Origin: an uncultured Oscillospiraceae bacterium
GTDB taxonomy: Bacteria > Bacillota > Clostridia > Oscillospirales > Oscillospiraceae
DNA: 64,000 bases
Reading direction: 5' to 3'
Assembly (NCBI GenBank): GCA_949878425.1
Contig: CATLAL010000014.1
Span: 1-64,000, forward strand
Part shown: piece after piece, positions 57,912-64,000 of the stretch
How the letters are laid out: every line of letters starts with the position of its first letter
Position numbering within the stretch: position 1 is the stretch's first letter
Position numbers and translations under genes: made by a program
The notes under the pieces: generated by a model
Databases searched by the model: none
Seen by the model: only the letters and a program-made list of their open reading frames with translations
What the model was told of the DNA's origin: nothing

Positions 57912-59003
57912 ATGTCTGCTGCAAACGTACAGCGCCTCCCGGCGGAGGCGCTCTATCAGAGGGAGCTGGACGCCCTGATCTCGGCGGAGCGGGAGGCCGT
58001 GCCCACCGGCTGGCGGATGAGCCCCCGGTCGGTGCTGGCCTACATCGAGGGCAACACGCGGGTCAAGGGCGTGGAGATCACGCCCAAGTACATGGGGAAC
58101 CGGCGCCTGGTGGAGATCGCCATCGCCACCCTGGTGACGGACCGGGCGCTGCTCCTCATCGGGGAGCCGGGCACGGCAAAATCCTGGCTCTCGGAGCACC
58201 TGGCCGCCGCCGTCAACGGCGACTCCACCAAGGTTGTCCAGGGCACGGCGGGCACCACGGAGGAGCAGATCCGCTACTCCTGGAACTACGCCATGCTCAT
58301 CGCCAAGGGCCCCTGCCCGGAGGCCATGGTGAAAAGTCCGGTGTACCGGGCCATGGAGACCGGGTCCATCGCCCGGGTGGAGGAGATCTCCCGGTGCGCC
58401 AGCGAGGTCCAGGACGCCCTCATCTCCATCCTCTCGGAGAAGCGGCTGAGCGTGCCGGAGCTGGCCCTGGAGGTCCCGGCGGCCAAGGGCTTCTCCCTCA
58501 TCGCCACCGCCAACACCCGGGACAAGGGGGTCAATGACATGTCCGCCGCCCTGAAGCGGCGCTTCAACATCGTGGTCCTGCCCACGCCCTCGGACATGGC
58601 CACGGAGATGGAGATCGTCTCCACCCGGGTCTCCCAGCTCTCCAACGGCCTGGACCTGAACGCCCGGGAGCCGGACGCGGACACGGTGGAGAAGGTGGTG
58701 ACCATCTTCCGGGAGCTGCGCTCCGGGGCCACCCTGGACGGCAAGCAGAAGCTGAAGGGGACCAGCGGCGTCCTCTCCACCGCCGAGGCCATCTCCCTGC
58801 TGGCAAACTCCATGGCCCTGGCGGGGAGCTTCGGGGACGGGGGCGTCACCGACAGCGACCTGGCCGCCGCCCTCCAGGGCGCGGTGGTAAAGGACGAGGA
58901 GAAGGACTATATCTCCTGGAAGGAGTATTTGGAGAACGTGATGAAGAAGCGGGGCGGCGAGTGGCTGCGCCTCTACCGGGCCTGCCGGGAGCTGAACCCG
59001 TGA
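57912..59003 (+). CDS. MoxR-family AAA+ ATPase (YehL-like)
   Basis: The 363 residues have Walker A LLLIGEPGTAKSWLSEHLA near 80, a Walker-B region ARVEEISRCASEVQDALISI, sensor 1 SLIATANTRDKGVNDMSAAL followed by the KRRFN arginine finger, and a C-terminal lid. The inserted hairpin typical of MoxR is present. MoxR proteins are chaperone-like ATPases that remodel client proteins together with a VWA partner, here at 61390. AAAGGAG lies 11 bases upstream of this ATG; a GTG at 57900 overlapping that site is less likely. The stop overlaps the next start (GTGA). Confidence 0.92.
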   Translation: MSAANVQRLPAEALYQRELDALISAEREAVPTGWRMSPRSVLAYIEGNTRVKGVEITPKYMGNRRLVEIAIATLVTDRALLLIGEPGTAKSWLSEHLAAAVNGDSTKVVQGTAGTTEEQIRYSWNYAMLIAKGPCPEAMVKSPVYRAMETGSIARVEEISRCASEVQDALISILSEKRLSVPELALEVPAAKGFSLIATANTRDKGVNDMSAALKRRFNIVVLPTPSDMATEMEIVSTRVSQLSNGLDLNAREPDADTVEKVVTIFRELRSGATLDGKQKLKGTSGVLSTAEAISLLANSMALAGSFGDGGVTDSDLAAALQGAVVKDEEKDYISWKEYLENVMKKRGGEWLRLYRACRELNP

Positions 59004-61264
59004 CGGGGGGCCCCCTGCTCTTCGGGGTGCGCCACCTGTCCCCGGCGGCGGCCTTCCACCTGCGCCGGGAGCTGGACCGGGTCCGGCCGGAGCTGGTGCT
59101 GGTGGAGGGGCCCAGCGATTTCAACGACCAGATGGCCTGGCTCTGCCACCCGGAGACCGTATTCCCCGCCGCCATGATGGCCTACACCCGCCAGGCGCCG
59201 GTGCGCACCATCCTCTACCCCTTCGCGGTCTACTCCCCGGAGGTCCAGGCCATCCGGTGGGCCCACGAGAACGGCGCGGCGTGCCGGTTCATGGACCTGC
59301 CCTCGGCGGCGTTCCTGGCCATGGGGCCGGAGCGGCCGGAGGAGCCGGAGGAGGATGGCGGGGGCCAGACCACGGAGAGCGTCTACCGCCGGCTGGAGAC
59401 CCTCACCGGCGAGGACCACGACACCTTCTGGGAGCGAAATTTCGAGCAGCTCACCGGCGGGGAGGACTACCGGGCCGCCTGCGCCGCCTTTGGCCGGGAG
59501 CTCCGGGATGCCTCATGGGAGAGTCCCCGCATGGCCGCTGAGACCGCGGTGCGGGAGGCCCACATGAAGCGGGTGATCCGGCAGGCCGTGGACGCCGGCA
59601 CAGCGCCGGAGAGGATCTTCTGCGTCTGCGGGGCCTTCCACGTCTCCGGCCTGGAGGAAAACGAGCCCATGACCGACGGGGAGTACGCCTCCCTGCCCCG
59701 GGCGGACTGCTGCACCGCCCTGATGCCCTACTCCTACTACCGGCTGTCCTCCCACTCCGGCTACGGCGCGGGGAACAGGGCTCCCGCCTATTTCGAGCTG
59801 CTGTGGGAGGCCCTGAACCGGGGCAGGCCGGAGGATACGCCCTATCTCTACCTCACGGCCCTGGCCGCCGCCCACCGGCGGGCGGGGAACCTGGTCTCCT
59901 CCGCGGAGGTGATCGAGGCCGCGCGGCTGGCCCAGGTCCTCTCCGCCATGCGGGGCAGCGCCCGGCCCGCCCTGGCGGACCTGCGGGACGCCAGCGTTGC
60001 CGCCATGGGCCACGGCAGCTTCTCGGAGCTGGCCCTGGCGGCGGCGGACACGGAGATCGGGAAAACCATCGGCGCCCTCCCGGAGGGGGTGGGCCGCACG
60101 TCGGTCCAGGAGGACTTCTACCGCCAGCTCCGGGAGCTGCGGCTGGAGCGCTTCCGCACCGCCCAGACCCAGCGGCTGGACCTGGACCTGCGGGAGCGGC
60201 TGAACGTCCAGTCGGAGAAGGCGGCCCTCATTGACCTGCGCCGGTCCTTCTTCCTCCACCGCCTGCGGGTGCTGAACATCCCCTTTGCCGCCCTTCTCCC
60301 CTCCCGGCAGAGGGACGCCAGCTGGGGGGAGTACTGGGATCTGCGCTGGACCCCGGAGGCGGAGATCGAGATTGTGGAATCCTCCCTGCTGGGGGACACC
60401 ATTGAGGGCGCCGCCGCCTTTGCCCTGAAGGAGCGGGCGGCGCGAAGCGCCACCATCGCCCAGGCCGCCGCCATTTTCCAGGACGCCTTCCTCTGCGGCA
60501 TGCCCGCCGCCGCGGCCCACGCCCTCTCCGTGCTCCAGGGACTGAGCGTGGACGCCGCCGCCATCGCCGACGTGGCGGAGACCGCCCAGCGGCTGAGCCT
60601 GACGGTGCGCTACGGCGATCTGCGCCGCTTCGACAGCGCGCCGGTGGTCCCGCTGCTCCGGCAGCTCTACCTGCGCGCCTGCCTCACCCTGGCGGACGCC
60701 TGCGTCTGCGACGCCAGGTCCGCCCCCGCCGTCACGGGGGCCATGGACCGGCTCAACACCCTCCAGCTCAGCCACGACTTTTTGGAGGAGGATCGGTGGC
60801 TGGCCCTGCTGGCGGAGATCTCGAACCGGGACGACCTGAACACCCGGTGCTCCGGCTTCGCCATGGCCATCCTGCTGGAGCGGGGGGCGGCGGAGGAGGA
60901 GCTATTGAGCCGGGAGGTGGCCCGGCGGCTCTCCCCCGGCGTCCCTGCGGACCTGGGGGCCGGGTGGTTCGAGGGCCTGGCGGGGAAGAACCGCTATGCC
61001 CTCATCGCCCGCCTGTCCCTGTGGCGGAGCCTGGACAGCTACCTGAGCAGCCTGGACGACGCGGCCTTCCGCCGGGCCCTGGTGTTCCTTCGCCGGGCGT
61101 TTGCCGGCTTTACGCCGTCGGAAAAGAACGACATCGCGGAGAATCTGGGGGAGCTCTGGGGCGTCAACGCCCAACAGGCGGCGGAGGCGCTGATGAGCAA
61201 TCTCACCGGGACGGAGCAGGAGACGCTCAGCGGCCTGGACGAGTTCGATTTTGACGACATCTGA
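59000..61264 (+). CDS. DUF5682-type protein (YehM-like)
   Basis: The 754 residues begin with the DUF5682 signature region: LLFGVRHLSPAAAFHLRREL, RPELVLVEGPSDFNDQM, then RTILYPFAVYSPEVQAIRWA, FCVCGAFHVSG and a long helical C-terminal half. The GTG start overlaps the MoxR stop and has GGGAG 8 bases upstream; the frame to 58961 would overlap moxR by 43 bases. The N-terminal GVRH...VEGP core resembles TraB/PrgY-type proteins, so a metal-dependent hydrolase-like activity is conceivable, but I see no proof. Function of the family is not established to my knowledge. Confidence 0.85.
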   Translation: MTGGPLLFGVRHLSPAAAFHLRRELDRVRPELVLVEGPSDFNDQMAWLCHPETVFPAAMMAYTRQAPVRTILYPFAVYSPEVQAIRWAHENGAACRFMDLPSAAFLAMGPERPEEPEEDGGGQTTESVYRRLETLTGEDHDTFWERNFEQLTGGEDYRAACAAFGRELRDASWESPRMAAETAVREAHMKRVIRQAVDAGTAPERIFCVCGAFHVSGLEENEPMTDGEYASLPRADCCTALMPYSYYRLSSHSGYGAGNRAPAYFELLWEALNRGRPEDTPYLYLTALAAAHRRAGNLVSSAEVIEAARLAQVLSAMRGSARPALADLRDASVAAMGHGSFSELALAAADTEIGKTIGALPEGVGRTSVQEDFYRQLRELRLERFRTAQTQRLDLDLRERLNVQSEKAALIDLRRSFFLHRLRVLNIPFAALLPSRQRDASWGEYWDLRWTPEAEIEIVESSLLGDTIEGAAAFALKERAARSATIAQAAAIFQDAFLCGMPAAAAHALSVLQGLSVDAAAIADVAETAQRLSLTVRYGDLRRFDSAPVVPLLRQLYLRACLTLADACVCDARSAPAVTGAMDRLNTLQLSHDFLEEDRWLALLAEISNRDDLNTRCSGFAMAILLERGAAEEELLSREVARRLSPGVPADLGAGWFEGLAGKNRYALIARLSLWRSLDSYLSSLDDAAFRRALVFLRRAFAGFTPSEKNDIAENLGELWGVNAQQAAEALMSNLTGTEQETLSGLDEFDFDDI

Positions 61265-61299
61265 GGCAGACGGACAGGCAGACGGGCACACATCATATA

Positions 61300-61372
61300 G
61301 AGCAGGAGAAAGGCGGCAGCCTTTCGACCAAAGTTCCTTTTGCTTCTTTTTCCTGAAAGAAAAGGAAGCAAA
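61300..61372 (+). repeat. Element A-related copy 7
   Basis: GAGAAAGGCGGCAGCCTTTCGA, as at 5202-5222, with the hairpin GCTTCTTTTTCCTGAAAGAAAAGGAAGC ends (61350-61376), lies in the only sizeable gap of the MoxR operon, 20 bases before the VWA gene. Confidence 0.5.
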
Positions 61373-61389
61373 AACCCTGGAGGTATTCT

Positions 61390-62544
61390 ATGGAACAGGC
61401 AGAACAACGATCTCGCTGGCGGCTGATTCTGGGGTCGGAGACGGAGGCGTCCTTCAGCGGCATGGGCTCCGGCGGGCTGACCCAGGAGGAGCTGCTGCTG
61501 GACGGAGCGCTGGCCGCCATCTACGGCGGACCGGGGGAGAGCTTCGGGCCCGGCGGGGGAAAGGGCCCCGCCGCCCCCCTCCTCTCCAAGTGGCTGGGGG
61601 ATCTGCGCTCCCTCTTTGACCCGGAGATTGTGGCGGTGGTGCAAAACGACGCCATTGAGCGCAAGGGGCTCAAGCAGCTGCTGCTGGAGCCGGAGCTCCT
61701 GGAGGGCCTGGAGCCGGATCTGAATCTGGCCGCCACCCTGCTGATGCTCAAGGACCAGATCCCGAAAAAATCCAAGGAGTCCGCCCGGCGGTTCATCCGC
61801 AGAATTGTGGAGGAGATCAACAAGCTGCTGGACAGCGACGTCCGCCGGGCCGTAACGGCGGCCCTCAACCGCCGGGCCCACTCCCCACTGCCCTCCGCGG
61901 CGGCCATCGACTTCCCTTATACCATCCGGCGCAACCTCAGAAACTACAACAGGGAGCTGAAAACGATTGTCCCGGAGCGGGTGTGGTTCTTCGACCGGTC
62001 CAGCCGGGTGAACCGCTGGCACGTGATTCTGGACATCGACCAGAGCGGCTCCATGGGACAGTCTATCCTCTACTCCTCGGTGATGGCCTGTATTCTGGCC
62101 TCTATGTCCGCCGTAAAGACCAGCGTGGTGGCCTTTGACACGGAGATCATGGACCTGACGCCCCTGTGCGCGGACCCGGTGGACCTGCTCTTCGGCTTTC
62201 AGATGGGGGGCGGCACCGACATCGCCAAGTCCGTCGCCTACTGCCAGGGGCTGGTAGAGACGCCGGCAAAGACCCTCTTTTTCCTCATCTCCGATCTGGA
62301 GGAGGGGGGCAATCGGGCGGCCCTGCTGCGCCGGCTGGAGGAGCTGAAGGCCTCCGGCGTGACGGCGGTGGTCCTGCTGGCCATTGCCGACGGCGGCAAG
62401 CCCTACTACGACGCCGTGACTGCTGAGAAGATCGCGGCTATGGATATCCCCTGCTTCGCCTGCGCCCCGGAGACACTCCCGCTGCTGCTGGAGCGGGCCC
62501 TCAAGGGCCAGAGCCTGCTGGAGCTGGCCCAACGGAAGCTCTGA
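61390..62544 (+). CDS. VWA-domain protein (YehP/CoxE-like)
   Basis: The 384 residues have a helical N-terminal half and a C-terminal von Willebrand A domain with a complete MIDAS: VILDIDQSGSMGQS (DxSxS), FQMGGGTDIAKS (Thr) and FLISDLEEGGN (Asp). Metal-binding VWA proteins partner MoxR ATPases to engage client proteins. GGAGG lies 8 bases before the ATG. It completes the operon begun at 54540, though 125 bases with an element-A-like hairpin separate it from the DUF5682 gene, which may tune its dose. No signal peptide: cytoplasmic. Confidence 0.92.
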   Translation: MEQAEQRSRWRLILGSETEASFSGMGSGGLTQEELLLDGALAAIYGGPGESFGPGGGKGPAAPLLSKWLGDLRSLFDPEIVAVVQNDAIERKGLKQLLLEPELLEGLEPDLNLAATLLMLKDQIPKKSKESARRFIRRIVEEINKLLDSDVRRAVTAALNRRAHSPLPSAAAIDFPYTIRRNLRNYNRELKTIVPERVWFFDRSSRVNRWHVILDIDQSGSMGQSILYSSVMACILASMSAVKTSVVAFDTEIMDLTPLCADPVDLLFGFQMGGGTDIAKSVAYCQGLVETPAKTLFFLISDLEEGGNRAALLRRLEELKASGVTAVVLLAIADGGKPYYDAVTAEKIAAMDIPCFACAPETLPLLLERALKGQSLLELAQRKL

Positions 62545-62573
62545 CAGCAGACGAAAATGGCGGCAAATTCCCC

Positions 62574-62602
62574 TTGTTTTTGCGTGGAAACTGTGGTATA
62601 GT
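62574..62602 (+). promoter_or_regulatory. Sigma-A promoter of ssrA
   Basis: TTGTTT (62574-62579), 17 bp, TATAGT (62597-62602); RNA start expected close to 62610-62615. Confidence 0.8.
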
Positions 62603-62614
62603 AAAAGGGATCAT

Positions 62615-62983
62615 GGGGGTGTACCGGTTTCGACGGGGATGAGGAAACGGGATCAGCGGGCGGTGGCGCCTGGCCACCTTAACAACGGGCACCTTTATAA
62701 ATTAAAGAACGATAATAATACTGTTCTTCTCGCTGCCTGATTAATGGCGGCCGTCCGACTTAAGAGTACCGCGGCTTAAGAAGGGCGTCGTTTAGCGGTG
62801 AACGTGCGTACGGAAAGAGTTGACCGTGCCATGCATCATGACTCTCACCTGACCTGACGGCCTGACGGCTTGCCGGCTGGAAGGGGAATTGGGCGGGAAC
62901 CCGCCCGCAATAACCGTCTGCGCCCGGAGAACATCCCGCGGAATTGTTTTCGGACAGGAGTTCGACTCTCCTCACCTCCACCA
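62615..62983 (+). ncRNA. ssrA: Transfer-messenger RNA
   Basis: The 5' end GGGGGTGTACCGGTTTCGAC and 3' end GGAGTTCGACTCTCC, CACCTCC, A, CCA form the tRNA-like part: GGGGGTG pairs with CACCTCC over 7 bp, and the T-arm and CCA are encoded. The tag frame reads AAG AAC GAT AAT AAT ACT GTT CTT CTC GCT GCC TGA (62705-62740), giving KNDNNTVLLAA, whose AA end suits ClpXP recognition. Resume codon could also be the TTA before it. Length about 369 nt. It rescues stalled ribosomes with SmpB. Confidence 0.97.
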
Positions 62984-62984
62984 C

Positions 62985-63021
62985 GTCGGAGCAAGCTACA
63001 TATCGCTTGCTCCGACTTTTT
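62985..63021 (+). terminator. Rho-independent terminator of ssrA
   Basis: GTCGGAGCAAGC, loop TACATATC, GCTTGCTCCGAC, then TTTTTC: a perfect 12-bp stem. Confidence 0.93.
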
Positions 63022-63232
63022 CAAAAGTCAGAGCGCGCTCATTGCGCTGCTCCTCCTTTCCAAATCAAACCCGCTTCGCTGGGCTTCGATTTGGTTTGGG
63101 GAGCAATCTCGAAAGAAAATCGATTTTACCCACTTATTGCAAAGGGGGGCCAGACGAACCGGGCAACGATTTATTTCGTTGGTCCTGTGTTCGTTCTGTC
63201 CCTGCCGCTCATGAAAAAGCGGTAAATGAAAA
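63022..63232. other. Non-coding interval downstream of ssrA
   Basis: No gene seen. CCAAATC and GATTTGG (63059-63093) could pair around CCCGCTTCGCTGGG. The DNA is more AT-rich and less biased than the operons to its left. Confidence 0.3.
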
Positions 63233-63265
63233 GGCATCCGGCCTATGTGGCTGGGTGCCTTTTTT
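63233..63265. terminator. Bidirectional terminator
   Basis: GGCATCCGGCC-TATGT-GGCTGGGTGCC (11 pairs, two G-T) with TTTTTT on the right, and TTTTC on the minus-strand side. It serves the small minus-strand gene ending at 63265. Confidence 0.75.
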
Positions 63266-63369
63266 CATGCTCTCTTGACCGCTGCCGCCTCCAATGCGCG
63301 GCGGTCTTTTATTTCGGTTTCTGATTCCAGGAATTGTGGCCGTAGATACCAGGGTATTTCCTTGCTCAT
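63265..63369 (-). CDS. Possible 34-residue small protein
   Basis: On the minus strand GGAGGGAG lies 7 bases before an ATG at 63369, opening MSKEIPWYLRPQFLESETEI + KDRRALEAAAVKRA and ending at a TGA that runs straight into a terminator. Ribosome site, start, stop and terminator are well placed, and the helical charged tail looks protein-like. No homologue is recognised. It may be the tail of an operon with the frame at 63443-63724. Confidence 0.4.
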   Translation of the reverse strand: MSKEIPWYLRPQFLESETEIKDRRALEAAAVKRA

Positions 63370-63442
63370 TTGGCATCTCCCTCCCGGCCTGGAGGCGGCG
63401 TGTGCTGTCTCTGGGCCGCTTCATTTTTTATGGCCTTTACCC

Positions 63443-63724
63443 TTACCCCCGCCCAGCCGTCCTGTAGGCTTTGTATGCCTCTCCTACTTTTTTTAGGCAA
63501 TCAAGGGTTGAATCTGCCTGTATGGTTGCCATAGTGCGCTGTAGCATATCACCATCTTCCCAGGTTGCGTTTCTGACTACTTTCTTGCAATCCTGGGATT
63601 GCTTATCCGCCGACTTGGTTTCTTTTCCGAGCCATTCAAGAAATGTTAGGCATTGACCGGGCAATTGTTGCTTGCCGCTCCCGCCGCAAACAATAACTCC
63701 TCTTGCAGATACCTTACCACACAA
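63443..63724 (-). CDS. Uncertain 93-residue frame in the post-ssrA region
   Basis: The frame codes a Lys/Gln/Cys-containing, soluble-looking protein (CLTFLEWLGKETKSADKQSQ; MLQRTMATIQADSTLDCLKK; VGEAYKAYRTAG). Its TTG at 63724 has no ribosome site, and an internal ATG (DGDMLQRT) has only a weak one. Codon use is far less GC-biased than in the rest of the window, as in transferred DNA. No family recognised. It is the best coding candidate of this kilobase but could be a decayed gene. Confidence 0.3.
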   Translation of the reverse strand: MCGKVSARGVIVCGGSGKQQLPGQCLTFLEWLGKETKSADKQSQDCKKVVRNATWEDGDMLQRTMATIQADSTLDCLKKVGEAYKAYRTAGRG

Positions 63725-63847
63725 TCCCGCATATGTAAGAGCGCAAAATGCAAGTAACGGGAACCGAGGCGCGCCTCTCCATCCCTTACTTGCCGGGGGA
63801 CACGTTCCGTTTCCCCTCGGAACCCCTTCTTTTGCGTAAATGCCCTA

Positions 63848-63876
63848 TTGCATTTCCTTGTCAAAACATATATAAT
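63848..63876 (+). promoter_or_regulatory. Possible plus-strand promoter near the window end
   Basis: TTGCAT (63848-63853), 17 bp, TATAAT (63871-63876). The transcript would start near 63884 and read into a hairpin at 63900-63932; no ORF follows inside the window. Confidence 0.45.
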
Positions 63877-63889
63877 AATAGCGGACAAC

Positions 63890-63932
63890 AAAAAAGGCAG
63901 GCCGGAAAGGTGTTACCAGCACCCGTCCGGCC
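63890..63932 (-). terminator. Minus-strand terminator near the window end
   Basis: GGCCGGA/TCCGGCC with inner GGTG/CACC (63900-63932); on the minus strand it is followed by TGCCTTTTTTG. It probably ends a gene lying beyond the window. Confidence 0.6.
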
Positions 63933-64000
63933 CTATGCAGGAGAATAGGCCTCTCCCACACAGCAGATATAACTGCGCCCGTTTTTCATTATACCCCGTT

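Noticed and set aside
63646..63891. 81-residue minus-strand frame overlapping the 93-residue one
   Set aside because: No ribosome site, Arg/Cys-rich low-complexity content, crosses a likely promoter region.

Overview
The window is GC-rich DNA from a spore-forming, anaerobic Gram-positive bacterium, most likely a clostridium of the Oscillospirales/Oscillospiraceae type. The evidence is the sporulation and germination genes (a spoIVFA-spoIVFB pair, a cwlJ-gerQ pair, spoVAC behind a textbook sigma-G promoter), the divIVA/sepF/yggS division cluster, strong AGGAGG ribosome sites, standard 17-bp-spaced sigma-A promoters, and a purine and sulfur metabolism typical of gut clostridia. No rRNA, tRNA, CRISPR array, transposase or phage structural gene was seen. 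The only housekeeping RNA is tmRNA.

Layout. 1-2336: end of a membrane-anchored transglutaminase-like protein. 2.6-7.3 kb: molybdenum hydroxylase (xanthine dehydrogenase type) genes, interrupted by one unknown gene. 7.6-9.3 kb: spoIVFA/spoIVFB. 9.4-10.9 kb: Rieske/FAD oxidoreductase. 11.2-12.3 kb: cwlJ-gerQ. 12.4-16.5 kb: metY, rplJL with its L10 leader, and a homocysteine methyltransferase. 16.7-20.8 kb: CoA-disulfide-reductase-like protein, deoD and a nucleoside-binding lipoprotein. 20.9-24.3 kb: divIVA, sepF, yggS and a HlyD-like gene. 24.4-34.3 kb: the conserved hfq-miaA-mutL-mutS-miaB cluster with a small XRE/DUF6809-like module inside it. 34.5-37.6 kb: XRE gene, comF, an mreB-like gene and a membrane protein behind a structured leader. 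37.7-43.9 kb (minus strand): lipid kinase, ribF, truB, a dcyD-like gene, a sulfite-reductase-like gene and deoC. 44.1-51.3 kb: NrdD-like small protein, HAD phosphatase, a two-component operon, vanY, spoVAC and yhaM. 52-54.2 kb: a frameshifted YcdB/SLH gene. 54.5-62.5 kb: a SWIM / HEAT-like / MoxR ATPase / DUF5682 / VWA operon. 62.6-63.0 kb: ssrA, followed by about 1 kb of unlike DNA.

Two things stand out. First, the five-gene SWIM-HEAT-MoxR-DUF5682-VWA operon is a complete AAA-chaperone/VWA system; related to E. coli yehLMPQ, its function is not established to my knowledge. Second, the intergenic regions are colonised by at least five families of palindromic or inverted-repeat-bounded elements (called A to E here) plus a REP-like unit. 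Several begin exactly at a stop codon or end just before a ribosome site. Family A is always in the same sense relative to transcription and places one hairpin after the upstream stop and another before the next ribosome site. The REP-like unit also occurs twice, in frame, inside the linker of mutL.

Nucleoside use links several loci: DeoD and DeoC degrade nucleosides, the lipoprotein may import them, and the molybdenum hydroxylase could oxidise the freed purine. Letters A-E are names coined here; all repeat comparisons were made by eye.
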